DNA from: Gammaproteobacteria bacterium | GTDB taxonomy: Bacteria > Pseudomonadota > Gammaproteobacteria > SZUA-140 | Assembly: GCA_016712635.1 (NCBI GenBank) | Contig: JADJQS010000001.1 | Span: 408,001-472,000, forward strand | Reading direction: 5' to 3' | DNA: 64,000 nt | In this document: piece by piece, positions 37,746 through 47,735 of the stretch | Layout of the letters: each line of letters begins with the position of its first letter | Numbering within the stretch: position 1 is the first letter of the stretch | Program-made: the position numbers and the translations under genes | Notes under the pieces: generated by a model | What the model was told of the DNA's origin: nothing | The model's database searches: none | Seen by the model: the letters and a program-made list of their open reading frames with translations, nothing else

Positions 37746-38657
37746 TCAGCTCGCGGATACCGGCTGCATGTACGAAATCGGCGCCGGCTGGTCGCCCGAA
37801 AACGTCACCAGTTCCCAAGCTTCCTGTTCGGCCATCAGTCTGCGCAGAAGCATGTTATTAAGGGCATGCCCCGATTTGTAGCCGCTGAAGGCACCGATCA
37901 GGCTATAACCGAGCAGATAAAGATCACCGATCGCGTCCAGGACCTTGTGTTTGACGAACTCGTCCTCATAACGCAAGCCGTCTTCGTTCAGAATCCGGTA
38001 ATCGTCGACCACCACGGCGTTGCTCAGGCTTCCACCCAGGACGAGGTTCATCTCGCGCAGGCGTTCGTAATCGCGCATGAAGCCGAAGGTGCGCGCGCGG
38101 CTGATCTCCTTGACAAAGGAGGTGGTCGAAAAATCGATGCAGGCTTCCTTGGTGCGGCCGCGAAAGGCGGGGTGGTTGAAATCTATGGCGAAGGAAACCT
38201 TGAAGCCTTCAAAGGGATCGAACCTCGCCCATTTGTCGCCGTCCTCAACCTGTACGGAGCGCTTGATCCGGATGAAGCGCTTGGGCGCGTTCTGTTCTTC
38301 GATACCGGCCGACTGGATCAGGAACACGAACGGGCCGGCGCTGCCGTCCATGATCGGCACCTCGGGTGCGCTGAGATCGACATAGGCGTTATCTATGCCC
38401 AATCCCGCGAAGGCGGAGAGCAGGTGCTCAACGGTTGAGATGCGCACATCTCCTTTCACCAGGGTCGTGGAAAGAGTTGTTTCGCCGACATTTTCCTCGC
38501 GCGCCGAAATCTCGACGGGCTCATCGAGATCCACCCGCCGGAAGATGATACCGGTATCCGCCGCCGCGGGCCGCAGCGTGAGAAATATCTTTTTTCCGGT
38601 ATGCAGCCCGACACCCGTAGCCCGGATGACGTTTTTCAACGTGCGCTGTCTTAACAT
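37746..38657 (-). CDS. lpxC: UDP-3-O-acyl-N-acetylglucosamine deacetylase
   Basis: A 303-residue zinc deacetylase for the committed step of lipid A synthesis. Zinc and catalytic motifs are intact: [16 protein letters not shown], the substrate segment [12 protein letters not shown] and [17 protein letters not shown] 38657 is used; the upstream TTG 38660 adds one residue. It is the last gene after ftsZ, as in E. coli, but has its own upstream promoter candidate. Confidence 0.96.
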   Translation of the reverse strand: MLRQRTLKNVIRATGVGLHTGKKIFLTLRPAAADTGIIFRRVDLDEPVEISAREENVGETTLSTTLVKGDVRISTVEHLLSAFAGLGIDNAYVDLSAPEVPIMDGSAGPFVFLIQSAGIEEQNAPKRFIRIKRSVQVEDGDKWARFDPFEGFKVSFAIDFNHPAFRGRTKEACIDFSTTSFVKEISRARTFGFMRDYERLREMNLVLGGSLSNAVVVDDYRILNEDGLRYEDEFVKHKVLDAIGDLYLLGYSLIGAFSGYKSGHALNNMLLRRLMAEQEAWELVTFSGDQPAPISYMQPVSAS

Positions 38658-38707
38658 CAAGCATGTCCCTGATATTGCCGCGGGTACCCACCCGCAAAAT
38701 TGCGGCG

Positions 38708-38713
38708 ACTATA
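38708..38713 (-). promoter_or_regulatory. possible extended -10 promoter of lpxC
   Basis: The minus strand reads TGCTATAGT, an extended -10 (TGn + TATAGT) about 50 bp before lpxC. The -35 is poor, which such promoters tolerate. Confidence 0.4.
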
Positions 38714-38754
38714 GCACGTCACCATACGCCTGCCTAGAAATAACCGCAATGGTT

Positions 38755-38810
38755 ATCGACCGCGCCTGAGCATCCTGTAACAACAGGTCAATACTTCAAG
38801 AGCGGTCGAT
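38755..38810 (-). other. nested hairpin in the ftsZ-lpxC intergenic RNA
   Basis: An outer perfect 9-bp stem ATCGACCGC (38755-38763) / GCGGTCGAT (38802-38810) encloses a second hairpin CCTGT-AACA-ACAGG (38774-38787). No T-run follows, so it is not an intrinsic terminator. It could stabilise the ftsZ mRNA end, be an RNase site, or control lpxC. Confidence 0.45.
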
Positions 38811-38846
38811 TCCTTAATAGTATACATATGATCTTTCCCTCCCCCA

Positions 38847-40010
38847 TCAATCGGCCTGTCTCCGCAGGAAGGCCGGGATATCCAGATAGTCCATATTGGT
38901 CGTGCCGTCCTTGAGCGTGGCCGCCTCGTCGAGGGTCCGGTTGCGGGCGAACGCCGGCCGCTCCAGCGGGGCATAATCAACTTCGCCGCTCGCCTTGCGC
39001 ACCGGCGGCACCACCTTGAGGTGATTTTCCTCCGGCTTCTGCACCCGTTCCTGCGGCAGTCCGAGTCCTGTGGCAACGACGGTTACCCTGAGCTCATCGC
39101 CCATCTCGGGGTCGATGACGGTACCCACCACCACGGTCGCGTTCTCCGATGCGAACGCCTTGATGGTGTTGCCGACCTCCTCGAACTCTCCGATCGAAAT
39201 GTCCAGACCGGCCGTGACGTTCACCAGGATGCCGCGTGCGCCCTGCAGATCGATATCCTCCAGCAGAGGGCTGGCGATGGCTGCTTCAGCCGCCTCGCGC
39301 GCCCGGTTCTCGCCGCGATGACTGCCCGAGCCCATCATGGCCATGCCCATTTCGGACATGACGGTGCGCACGTCGGCGAAGTCGACGTTGATCAGGCCAG
39401 GGCGAGTAATCAGGTCCGCAATACCCTGCACAGCGCCGAGCAGCACATTGTTCGCAGCCTTGAATGCGTCCAGCAGGGTGACCGTCCTGCCCAGCACCGA
39501 GAGCAGCTTCTCGTTCGGAATCGTGATCAGCGAATCCACGTACTGGCTGAGCTGGCGGATTCCTTCCTCAGCGATCATGGCGCGTTTGCGTCCTTCGAAT
39601 GAAAACGGCTTGGTCACCACGGCGACCGTGAGGATGCCCATCTCGCGCGCGGTCTGCGCCACCACCGGCACGCCGCCGGTTCCGGTGCCGCCGCCCATGC
39701 CCGCCGTGATAAAGACCATATCGGCCCCCTGCAACACCTCGATGATACGTTCGCGGTCCTCCAGAGCGGCCTGCCTGCCGATGTCGGGATTGGCTCCTGC
39801 GCCAAGCCCCTTGGTGATACCCGCCCCCAGCTGCAGCGTGGTGCGCGCGGACGAGGCCTTCAAGGCCTGGGCGTCGGTATTCGCACAGATGAAATCAACA
39901 CCGTCGATCTGCGCCGACACCATGTGCTCGACGGCGTTGCCGCCGCCACCGCCCACGCCGATGACTTTGATCACGGCGTTCTGACTATAGGAATCCATCA
40001 GTTCAAACAT
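38847..40010 (-). CDS. ftsZ: cell division GTPase FtsZ
   Basis: A 387-residue tubulin homologue that forms the Z ring. The G-box GGGTGTG is at 106-112, the T7 catalytic loop NVDFADVRTVMS is intact, and the C-terminal tail DYLDIPAFLRRQ is the peptide bound by FtsA and ZipA. The start ATG 40010 has a near-perfect Shine-Dalgarno AAGAGGAGGT 7 bases upstream, fitting the high expression of FtsZ. It follows ftsA by 44 bp. Confidence 0.98.
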   Translation of the reverse strand: MFELMDSYSQNAVIKVIGVGGGGGNAVEHMVSAQIDGVDFICANTDAQALKASSARTTLQLGAGITKGLGAGANPDIGRQAALEDRERIIEVLQGADMVFITAGMGGGTGTGGVPVVAQTAREMGILTVAVVTKPFSFEGRKRAMIAEEGIRQLSQYVDSLITIPNEKLLSVLGRTVTLLDAFKAANNVLLGAVQGIADLITRPGLINVDFADVRTVMSEMGMAMMGSGSHRGENRAREAAEAAIASPLLEDIDLQGARGILVNVTAGLDISIGEFEEVGNTIKAFASENATVVVGTVIDPEMGDELRVTVVATGLGLPQERVQKPEENHLKVVPPVRKASGEVDYAPLERPAFARNRTLDEAATLKDGTTNMDYLDIPAFLRRQAD

Positions 40011-40054
40011 TGTTATTACCTCCTCTTCTTTGATATATAAAATCCGTCATTGAC

Positions 40055-41290
40055 TCAGAAATTGCCCTGAAACCAGCCTTTCATCCTGCCCCACACCCCC
40101 TTGACCCCGCTGTTCATGCGCACCGGGGCCTTCCTGCCGTAACGCTGCTGATGCCCGTACAGCAACAGTCCCACGCCTGTGGCGTAGATCGGGTTGCGCA
40201 CCACGTCGGCAAGACCGCTCACCTTCTGCGGCAAGCCAAGCCGTACCGGCATATGAAACACCTCCTCGGCCAGCTCGATCACGCCCTCCATCTTCGCGCT
40301 GCCCCCGGTTAACACCACCCCGGAAGCGATCAGGCTTTCAAAGCCTGAACGGCGCAGCTCCGCCTGGATCAGCGTGAACAGCTCGTCGTAACGCGGCTCC
40401 ACCACCTCGGCCAGCGTCTGGCGCGCCAGGCGGCGCGGCTTGCGTTCGCCGACCCCGGGCACCTCGATGGTTTCGTTCGGGTTCGCCAGCTGGGTAAGCG
40501 CGCAGCCGTACTTGATCTTGATGTCCTCGGCGTACTGCGTCGGCGTGCGCAGCGCGACCGCGATGTCGTTGGTGACCTGGTCGCCGGCAATCGGTATAAC
40601 CGCCGTGTGGCGGATCGATCCGTCGGTGAAGACCGCGATGTCGGTGGTGCCGCCGCCGATGTCGACCAGGCACACACCCAGCCCCTTCTCGTCCTCCGTA
40701 AGCACTGCATAACTCGATGCGAGCTGCTCCAGGATGATGTCGTCGACCTCGAGACCGCAGCGGCGCACGCACTTGATGATGTTCTGCGCCGCGCTGACCG
40801 CGCCGGTGACGATGTGCACCTTCGCCTCCAGGCGGACACCGGACATGCCGACCGGCTCCATGATGCCTTCCTGGTTGTCGATGATGAATTCCTGCGGCAG
40901 GATGTGCAGCATCTTCTGGTCGGCGGGAATCGCGACGGCGCGCGCAGCATCGATCACGCGGTCGACATCGCCGGGCGTGACCTCCTCATCGCGGATCGCG
41001 ACGATGCCGTGGGAGTTGATGCTCCGGATGTGACTGCCGGCGATCCCGGTGTACACCGAATGGATCTCGCAACCCGCCATCAACTCGGCCTCCTCCACTG
41101 CGCGCTGGATGGACTGCACAGTGGATTCAATGTTGACCACGACGCCCTTCTTCAGTCCGCGCGATGGATGTGACCCGATACCGATGATCTCGATCTCGTC
41201 GTTTTCGGTCACCTCGCATACGATCGCCACGACCTTCGAAGTGCCTATATCCAGCCCCACGATCAGATCTTTTCCGTCTCTCTTTGGCAT
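40055..41290 (-). CDS. ftsA: cell division actin-like ATPase FtsA
   Basis: A 411-residue actin-fold protein that tethers FtsZ to the membrane. The phosphate-1 motif GLDIGTSKVVAIV, phosphate-2 VDIGGGTTDIAVF and adenosine segment ASGVVLTGGSAKMEG are present, as is the 1C domain after VTENDE. The C-terminus GRMKGWFQGNF is the amphipathic membrane-binding helix. The ftsA ATG directly abuts the ftsQ stop. Confidence 0.97.
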   Translation of the reverse strand: MPKRDGKDLIVGLDIGTSKVVAIVCEVTENDEIEIIGIGSHPSRGLKKGVVVNIESTVQSIQRAVEEAELMAGCEIHSVYTGIAGSHIRSINSHGIVAIRDEEVTPGDVDRVIDAARAVAIPADQKMLHILPQEFIIDNQEGIMEPVGMSGVRLEAKVHIVTGAVSAAQNIIKCVRRCGLEVDDIILEQLASSYAVLTEDEKGLGVCLVDIGGGTTDIAVFTDGSIRHTAVIPIAGDQVTNDIAVALRTPTQYAEDIKIKYGCALTQLANPNETIEVPGVGERKPRRLARQTLAEVVEPRYDELFTLIQAELRRSGFESLIASGVVLTGGSAKMEGVIELAEEVFHMPVRLGLPQKVSGLADVVRNPIYATGVGLLLYGHQQRYGRKAPVRMNSGVKGVWGRMKGWFQGNF

Positions 41291-42097
41291 CTACGCTTTG
41301 TCTCCCGTATTCTTCGTGCCCGGCCTGCCGGCCGCGCCGTTCCCGGACAGGCGCCATTTCACGGCAAAGCCGTTGGAATAACGCAGATCCACTTCCTCCA
41401 CCTCGGCGCTGCGCTCCGCGAGCGTGCCAGGATAAAACCGCACGTAACGCCCGAGCTGCTTCTCACTGTCCTTGCGGCCCAGCGTCAGGCGCATGCCGTT
41501 GTCGAGCATCAGTCGCCATGAGCGCCGCGCATCCATGCTCAGGCTCGTGATGGCGACTCCGCGCGGGGCAAGCTGGTCACCCATCCTCAGGTAAGCGTTC
41601 ATGACCAGCGCCGAGGTACGCGGCGGTCCCTCCAGCATCGGCAGTTTCCGCGCCTCCGCGTCGAGTTCCGCGGGATGAAACACCTGCCCGGCCGGATTGA
41701 CCAGACCCCCGTCATGCCACCGCGCCACCGCCTGTTCCTCCGTCACGGTCACATGAAGCACGTCCGGCCACACACGCCGCACCGAGGCGCGCTCCACCCA
41801 GGGTAGCCCTTCCAGCGCCTGCTTGATCGCACGCACATCGGCCTCAAAGAAACCCGCTGCCGCGTACGGCGCGACGATCGCGGACAACTCCGGCGCGTTT
41901 ACATGCGCGAACGTTCCCTCCACCCGCAACACCTTGAAGGGGAAACTGGTGCGCTCCATCCGGGCCACTCTTTCCCACAGGCTATGGGCCGTGAAGACCA
42001 CCGCGAGCACTACGAGCCCCGCCAGTCCCCGGCGCACGTGGCGATGACGCCATACGGCGCCCCATGTCCGCGCACGTTGCCGCCCGCGGCTGCTCAT
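41291..42097 (-). CDS. ftsQ: cell division protein FtsQ
   Basis: A 268-residue bitopic protein of the FtsQLB complex. An arginine-rich cytoplasmic start is followed by a membrane helix (GLAGLVVLAVVFTAHSL, about 25-42), the POTRA domain (FKVLRVEGTFAHV) and the beta domain with SLSMDARRSWRLML. ATG 42097 overlaps the ddlB stop by 4 nt. The frame open further upstream to 42250 lies in ddlB and is discarded. Confidence 0.94.
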   Translation of the reverse strand: MSSRGRQRARTWGAVWRHRHVRRGLAGLVVLAVVFTAHSLWERVARMERTSFPFKVLRVEGTFAHVNAPELSAIVAPYAAAGFFEADVRAIKQALEGLPWVERASVRRVWPDVLHVTVTEEQAVARWHDGGLVNPAGQVFHPAELDAEARKLPMLEGPPRTSALVMNAYLRMGDQLAPRGVAITSLSMDARRSWRLMLDNGMRLTLGRKDSEKQLGRYVRFYPGTLAERSAEVEEVDLRYSNGFAVKWRLSGNGAAGRPGTKNTGDKA

Positions 42098-43089
42098 GAC
42101 ACCACCACCCCGGTGTCTCCGCGAGGATCGAGTGTCTCTTCCAAAATGCGCCATACCAGGTCGTTGAAGCTGATACCCACGGCGCGCGCGGCCATCGGCA
42201 TCAGCGAATGTGAGGTCATCCCGGGCACCAGATTCGCCTCGATCAGCCACGGCTCGTTACGCTCGTCCATGAGGAAGTCAATGCGGCCCCAGCCGCGCGC
42301 GCCCAGCAGTTCGAAGGCTTGCAGGCAAAGCTCCCTGACACGCACCTCCAGTGAATCGGGCAGGCCGCTCGGACAGAGGTAGCGCGTATCATTGGAGATG
42401 TATTTGGCGCGATAGTCATAGAATTCGCCGTCGGGTTCGATGCGGATCGTCGGCAGCGCGCGCTTGCCCAGGACGGCGCAGGTGAACTCGGGATTACCCG
42501 CACCGCAGGAGATGAACTTCTCGGCCATCACGACGCGTGCCGTGTCGCCGCGCGCGAGCAGGAAGGCCGCATCGATCTGGTCGGCGCTCTTCACCTTCGT
42601 AACACCGACGCTGGAGCCCTCTTCCGACGGCTTGATGATGAACGGATAGCCGAGGCTGTCCGCAGCCGCGTATGCCTCATCGACCGATTCCACGAGAAAG
42701 TAATCCGGCGTGGGCAACCCCTCCGACTGCCACATGCGCTTCGAGCGCAGCTTGTCCATCGCCAGCGCCGATGCGAGCATGCCGCTGCCGGTGTAGTGCA
42801 GGCCGATAAGATCGAGCACCGCCTGCAGGGTGCCATCCTCGCCGACAGTTCCGTGCATAACGTTGAATGCGCGGTCAAAGCCTTCGCGACGCAGCCCGAA
42901 CAGGCGCTCGCGGTCGGGATCCACCTCGTGGGCATCGACGCCGCGTTCGCGCAGCGCCCCGAGCACGGCCTTGCCGCTCCACAGCGACACCTCGCGCTCC
43001 GCCGACCACCCGCCCATCAGCACGCAAACCTTGCCGAACGCGGCCGGATCGCTCACCCTGGCGGCACCCATATGCTCAACCATGGCCAT
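42094..43089 (-). CDS. ddlB: D-alanine-D-alanine ligase
   Basis: A 331-residue ATP-grasp enzyme that makes the D-Ala-D-Ala dipeptide for peptidoglycan. Visible blocks are VLMGGWSAEREVSLWSG, MHGTVGEDGTLQ, PFIIKPSEEGSSVGV and the metal-binding EANLVPGMT. The start is 43089 or one of the ATGs at 43083 and 43071; the first overlaps murB by 14 nt. Confidence 0.95.
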   Translation of the reverse strand: MAMVEHMGAARVSDPAAFGKVCVLMGGWSAEREVSLWSGKAVLGALRERGVDAHEVDPDRERLFGLRREGFDRAFNVMHGTVGEDGTLQAVLDLIGLHYTGSGMLASALAMDKLRSKRMWQSEGLPTPDYFLVESVDEAYAAADSLGYPFIIKPSEEGSSVGVTKVKSADQIDAAFLLARGDTARVVMAEKFISCGAGNPEFTCAVLGKRALPTIRIEPDGEFYDYRAKYISNDTRYLCPSGLPDSLEVRVRELCLQAFELLGARGWGRIDFLMDERNEPWLIEANLVPGMTSHSLMPMAARAVGISFNDLVWRILEETLDPRGDTGVVVS

Positions 43090-44002
43090 CCCCCGCCTCC
43101 GGATCGGGCTCCCCGACGATGCGCACCTCCGGTATCAACCGCACACCCTGCAGGCGTTCAACGGTTTCACGCACGCGCAGGATCAGGGCCTCGATGTCGG
43201 CGGCGGAGGCTCCGCCATCGTTGACGATGAAGTTTGCATGCTTGTGCGACACCTCCGCACCGCCGATACGCGCGCCTTTGAGACCGCAGGCCTCGATCAA
43301 CCGTCCGGCGTAATCGCCGGGCGGATTGCGGAACACCGAGCCGCAGCTCGGCTGCCCCGTCGGCTGCAGGTCGGTGCGGCGTGCGAGCAGCTCCTTGATG
43401 CGCGCGCGCGCCTGCCCGGCATCACCGGGCTGGAGCTGCAATTGTGCTGCGATGAACCATTCGCCGGCGGGGCCGCGCACGCTGCGGTAGCCGATTTCGT
43501 ACTCGTCCGGCAGGTGCCGTGTGAGCCTGCCGCGGCGATCTATGGTGTCGACCGCCGTCACCAGGCGCCAGGTTTCGCCGCCGAAGGCGCCCGCGTTCAT
43601 CGCGAGTGCGCCGCCCATGGTTCCGGGGATCCCGACCAGAAACTCGGCCCCGGCTAGGCACGCATTGGCGCAAAAGCGCGCGACCTTGGCGCAGGGCGCG
43701 CCGGCGCCGGCCTGGATTGCAGTGTCGGATACGTGCGTGATTGCATCGAGCACGCCGTTGGTCACGATGACGCTGCCCCGGATCCCGCCGTCGCGCACCA
43801 GCAGGTTACTTCCGAGACCGACCCACAGCACGGGCTCGTCCGGCGCAAGAGTGCCCAGATAGACCGTCAAATCCTCCAGATCCGCGGGCTCGAAATAGTG
43901 TTGGGCCGGCCCGCCCACACGCCACGAGGTGTGCCGCGCCATCGGCTCGCCGTGGCGCAGGATACCGCGCAGCGCTTGCGACGATCTGTCGAGCGCCATC
44001 AT
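43076..44002 (-). CDS. murB: UDP-N-acetylenolpyruvoylglucosamine reductase
   Basis: A 308-residue FAD enzyme that reduces UDP-GlcNAc-enolpyruvate to UDP-MurNAc. The FAD site has [13 protein letters not shown], then [16 protein letters not shown] and the catalytic-serine segment CGSVFRNP. The compact form (type II-like length) resembles Gram-positive and alpha/gamma short MurB more than the 342-residue E. coli protein. It overlaps murC by 4 nt. Confidence 0.95.
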   Translation of the reverse strand: MMALDRSSQALRGILRHGEPMARHTSWRVGGPAQHYFEPADLEDLTVYLGTLAPDEPVLWVGLGSNLLVRDGGIRGSVIVTNGVLDAITHVSDTAIQAGAGAPCAKVARFCANACLAGAEFLVGIPGTMGGALAMNAGAFGGETWRLVTAVDTIDRRGRLTRHLPDEYEIGYRSVRGPAGEWFIAAQLQLQPGDAGQARARIKELLARRTDLQPTGQPSCGSVFRNPPGDYAGRLIEACGLKGARIGGAEVSHKHANFIVNDGGASAADIEALILRVRETVERLQGVRLIPEVRIVGEPDPEAGDGHG

Positions 44003-45465
44003 GACGGCCGCCCTGCGCTCAGCTGTTCAGACAGCCGCCCGGCGAGCGCACCGATGTCTCCCGCGCCCATGACGAGCAGGATGTCGCCTTCGACCAGGGT
44101 CGCCCGCAGCACGCGGGCAAGTTCAGCCCCATCCTGCACGAACACCGGCTCGAGGCGCCCGCGCGCACGGATCGCGCGGCACAGCGTGCGGGCGTCGATA
44201 CCCGGGATGGGCTGCTCGCCCGCCGCGTAGATCTCCAGCATGAGCAGCTCGTCGGGTTCCGACAGCACCGCGCTGAAGTCCTCGAACAGGTCGCGCGTGC
44301 GGGTATACCGGTGCGGCTGGAAAACCAGCACCAGGCGCCGCCCCGGCCAGCCGGCGCGGATCGCCTGCATCACCGCCTGTATCTCGCGCGGGTGATGGCC
44401 GTAATCGTCGATCATCATGATGCGACCGCCCGGCGCCGTGATCTCACCGTATAGCTGGAATCGCCGGCCGATGCCCTGAAAGCCCTGCAGCCCGCGCAGC
44501 ACGGCTTCATCAGGCACGCCGAGCTCATGCGCCACCGCCATCGCGGCGAGCGCATTCAGCACATTGTGGCGCCCGGCGAGATTCAGCCGCACCTCGATGC
44601 CGGCCTGAACGCCTGGACGGGTGACTGTAAAGCGGGACGCCGCTCCGGCATACACGACGCCGCTGGCACGAAAATCCGCCTGCTCGGACATGCCGTAGGT
44701 GACAAGCGGGCGCGAGATCTCGGGCAGCATCGCGCAGATCACCGGATCGTCGACGCACACCACGGCCAGGCCGTAGAAAGGCAGGTTGTGCAGAAAATCG
44801 ATAAAGGCCTGGCGCAATTGCGCGAAATCACCGTGATACGTCTCCATATGATCGGCATCGATGTTGGTGACCACCGCCAGCAGCGGCTGCAGGTGCAGGA
44901 AGGAGGCGTCGCTTTCGTCGGCCTCGGCGACCAGATAATTGCTTCCGCCAAGGCGCGCGTTCGCGCCGGCGCTATTGAGGCGTCCGCCGATAACGAAGGT
45001 GGGATCGAGCCCGCCCTCTGCCAGCAGGCTGGCGATAAGACTGGTCACGGTAGTCTTGCCGTGAGTACCGGCCACCGCCACGCCGTAGCGGAAGCGCATC
45101 AGTTCGGCGAGCATGGCGGCGCGCGGCACAATCGGTATGCGGCGTTCCTGTGCCGCGACGATCTCCGGATTGTCGTCACCGACGGCGCTTGACCTGACCA
45201 CCACGTCGCAGCCTTCGATCAGACCGGCGTCGTGCCCGCACGCAACCCGGATGCCACACTGGCGCAGGCGGCGGGTGGCGGCAGTGTCGGACATGTCTGA
45301 ACCGGTGACCTCATAGCCGAGATTGTGCAGTACCTCTGCGATGCCGTTCATGCCGGAGCCGCCGACGCCGACGAAGTGAATGCGGCGCACCCTGCCCATA
45401 CGCACCGCCGCCGGGACTCCCGCTGCCCGCGCCGCCGGCACGGCATCTTTCTCATGCTCAACCAC
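43999..45465 (-). CDS. murC: UDP-N-acetylmuramate-L-alanine ligase
   Basis: A 488-residue Mur ligase adding the first stem residue. The N-terminal dinucleotide-like [18 protein letters not shown]-loop [22 protein letters not shown], and DDYGHHP are intact. I place the start at GTG 45465: a strong GGAGG lies 7 bases upstream, it overlaps the murG stop, and the extra N-terminal residues match the lead of E. coli MurC. The ATG at 45399 is the alternative. Confidence 0.95.
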   Translation of the reverse strand: MVEHEKDAVPAARAAGVPAAVRMGRVRRIHFVGVGGSGMNGIAEVLHNLGYEVTGSDMSDTAATRRLRQCGIRVACGHDAGLIEGCDVVVRSSAVGDDNPEIVAAQERRIPIVPRAAMLAELMRFRYGVAVAGTHGKTTVTSLIASLLAEGGLDPTFVIGGRLNSAGANARLGGSNYLVAEADESDASFLHLQPLLAVVTNIDADHMETYHGDFAQLRQAFIDFLHNLPFYGLAVVCVDDPVICAMLPEISRPLVTYGMSEQADFRASGVVYAGAASRFTVTRPGVQAGIEVRLNLAGRHNVLNALAAMAVAHELGVPDEAVLRGLQGFQGIGRRFQLYGEITAPGGRIMMIDDYGHHPREIQAVMQAIRAGWPGRRLVLVFQPHRYTRTRDLFEDFSAVLSEPDELLMLEIYAAGEQPIPGIDARTLCRAIRARGRLEPVFVQDGAELARVLRATLVEGDILLVMGAGDIGALAGRLSEQLSAGRPS

Positions 45466-46555
45466 GGGCGGCCTCCAGACACAGGCGCGCCACCTGGCGC
45501 GCAGATTCCGGCTGCGCCAGCCGCCGCGCAGCCTGAGCCATCTGGAGGATTCTGTCGCGCCCGGAGTAACCGGCGGCGCCGCGGCAGAAGCCGCCCAGCA
45601 GATCGAGCAGGCGTTCCGACAAGCGATCGTCCTGCGCCAGCAGGATTCCCGCGCCTGCATCGACCAGATAGGCGGCGTTGCGCGTCTGGTGATCGTCCGC
45701 CGCGTGGGGAAACGGCACCAGGATCGCGCCGATGCCGGCGGCAGTCAGCTCGGCGATGGTCAGCGCCCCGGCGCGGCATACCACCAGATCCGCCCATGCG
45801 TAGGCCGCCGCCATGTCGTCAATAAACGGCACCACCTCGGCCACCGCTCCAAGCGCGGCGTAACGCTGCCCGACCTCGGCATCCTGCATCCGGCCGCTCT
45901 GATGCCGTACCTGCGGGCGCTCCGCCGCGGGCAGCGCCGCAACCACATGCGGTAGGCTGTCGTTCAGGGCCCGGGCGCCCTGGCTGCCGCCGAGGACGAG
46001 CAGCCGCAATGGACCCACGCGGCCGTGGAATCGCTCCGCCGGCTCGGGCAGGGCGGCAATCTCGCGACGCACAGGGTTGCCGATCAGCAGCGGATGCCGC
46101 CGCGCCGGCAGCGCTCCGGGAAACGCGACCATACAGCGGCTGGCGAGCGCGGCCAGCCAGCGATTGGTCAGCCCGGCGACGGCATTCTGCTCGTGCACCA
46201 GCAGGGGTTTGCGCAACAACCAGGTCATCAGGCCACCGGGTCCGGCCGCGAAACCGCCCATCCCGAGCACCGCCATGGGCCGGAACTGCAGGAGGATCCG
46301 CAAGGCCTGCAGCATCGCCCGCACGAGCCGGAAAGGCAGCAACAGCCATTGCAGCGCACCCTTTCCGCGAAGTCCGCCGATGGCGATCGTCGCAAGGATG
46401 AATCCCGCCCGGGGCACGATCTCCGCCTCGAGACCGACGTGCGTGCCGAGCCACAGCACCTCGGCGCCTTCGGCGCGCAGCTCGCGCGCCACGGCGAGCG
46501 CGGGGAAAACATGGCCCCCGGTGCCGCCCGCCATGATCAGGATGCGCGCCGCCAC
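45458..46555 (-). CDS. murG: undecaprenyldiphospho-muramoylpentapeptide beta-N-acetylglucosaminyltransferase
   Basis: A 365-residue GT-B glycosyltransferase that converts lipid I to lipid II on the inner membrane face. The lipid I site motif [12 protein letters not shown] is at the N-terminus, the second glycine loop is [12 protein letters not shown] and the UDP-GlcNAc site is [15 protein letters not shown] 46555 lies one base after the ftsW stop; the longer frame to 46600 adds no homologous residues. Confidence 0.96.
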   Translation of the reverse strand: MAARILIMAGGTGGHVFPALAVARELRAEGAEVLWLGTHVGLEAEIVPRAGFILATIAIGGLRGKGALQWLLLPFRLVRAMLQALRILLQFRPMAVLGMGGFAAGPGGLMTWLLRKPLLVHEQNAVAGLTNRWLAALASRCMVAFPGALPARRHPLLIGNPVRREIAALPEPAERFHGRVGPLRLLVLGGSQGARALNDSLPHVVAALPAAERPQVRHQSGRMQDAEVGQRYAALGAVAEVVPFIDDMAAAYAWADLVVCRAGALTIAELTAAGIGAILVPFPHAADDHQTRNAAYLVDAGAGILLAQDDRLSERLLDLLGGFCRGAAGYSGRDRILQMAQAARRLAQPESARQVARLCLEAARG

Positions 46556-46556
46556 G

Positions 46557-47735
46557 TCAATACGTCCCCATATGGCGCTGCAGGGCGCGGCGCGATTCAT
46601 GGTCGACCCGCAGCAACAAACCCATGGCCATGCACGCCGCCAGCATGCTGCTGCCGCCGTAACTCATGAGCGGGAGCGTCAGACCCTTGGTGGGCAGGAG
46701 CCCCATGTTGACCGCGATGTTGGTATAGGCCTGCAGCCCGAACCACAGCCCGAGCCCGTGGGCCAGATAGGCGGCGAAAGGCCTGCCGGCGGTCTCGGCG
46801 CGGCGCGCGATCATGAAGCTCTTCGCCACGATGAAGGTGAACAGCGCGATCACCGCAATCGAGCCGGCGAGACCGAGCTCCTCGGCGATGACTGCGAACA
46901 GGAAGTCGGTGTGCGCCTCCGGCAGGTAGAAAAGTTTCTGTATGGACCCGCCCAGGCCGACGCCGAACCATTCTCCGCGCCCGAACGCGATCAGGGCCTG
47001 CGTCAGCTGGAAACCGCTGGCGAAGGGATCGGCCCAGGGATTGAGGAAGGCGGTCACCCGCGCCATGCGGTACGGCGAGGAGATCGCCAGGCCCGCGAGC
47101 GCCAGCAGCACGAACACCAGCAGCACGCCGAACTGCCAGATGCGCACCCCGCCCAGGAACATCATCCCCATCGCGGTACCCATGAGCACCGCTGCCGCCC
47201 CGAAATCCGGCTCCGCCAGCAACAGCACGCATAGCAGCGCGAGCACCGCCATCGGCTTGATGAAGCCGCGCACCGCGCTGCGCACCTCATCGCCGCGACG
47301 CACCAGATAACCGGCCAGATAGATGATCGTGAAGAGTTTGGCAAACTCCGATGGCTGCACCCTGGCGAAGCCGAGCGACAGCCAGCGGGTGCTGCCGTTC
47401 ACCTCTTTGCCGATCCCGGGGAGCAACACCACAACCAGCAGCGCGATGGCTGCGATGAGGAGCAAACCGCTGTGCCGCTCGAGAAAGTCCAGCGACAGGG
47501 AAGCGAAGACCAGATAGCCCGCCAGCACGCTTACGCCGATATAGGCGAGCTGGTGCATCAGATAGTAACTCGGCTGCCCCAGCTCGCGCTCGGCGACACC
47601 GAACGAGGCAGATGCCATCATCACCAGGCCGAAACCCAGCGCGATCGCCACCGCGTACGCCAGCCCCAGATCGACGCCCAGCGGCTCGCCGTCACTCGCG
47701 GCGCGCTTCCCCCGCATCAGCAGGCGCGCGATCAT
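46557..47735 (-). CDS. ftsW: SEDS peptidoglycan glycosyltransferase FtsW
   Basis: A 392-residue integral membrane protein with about ten helices. It polymerises lipid II at the septum together with FtsI. SEDS features include GSTRWLSLGFARVQPSEFAKL (here as TRWLSLGF and QPSEFAKL), FGRGEWFGVGLGGSIQKLFYLPEAHTDFLFAVIAEELG (as GLGGSIQK, HTDFLF), and the C-terminal GLTLPLMSYGGSS. It overlaps murD by 4 nt. Confidence 0.96.
   Translation of the reverse strand: MIARLLMRGKRAASDGEPLGVDLGLAYAVAIALGFGLVMMASASFGVAERELGQPSYYLMHQLAYIGVSVLAGYLVFASLSLDFLERHSGLLLIAAIALLVVVLLPGIGKEVNGSTRWLSLGFARVQPSEFAKLFTIIYLAGYLVRRGDEVRSAVRGFIKPMAVLALLCVLLLAEPDFGAAAVLMGTAMGMMFLGGVRIWQFGVLLVFVLLALAGLAISSPYRMARVTAFLNPWADPFASGFQLTQALIAFGRGEWFGVGLGGSIQKLFYLPEAHTDFLFAVIAEELGLAGSIAVIALFTFIVAKSFMIARRAETAGRPFAAYLAHGLGLWFGLQAYTNIAVNMGLLPTKGLTLPLMSYGGSSMLAACMAMGLLLRVDHESRRALQRHMGTY

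Noticed and set aside
38753..39076. A 107-codon minus-strand frame spanning the ftsZ 3' end
   Set aside because: Out-of-frame shadow of ftsZ with arginine-rich content and no ribosome site.
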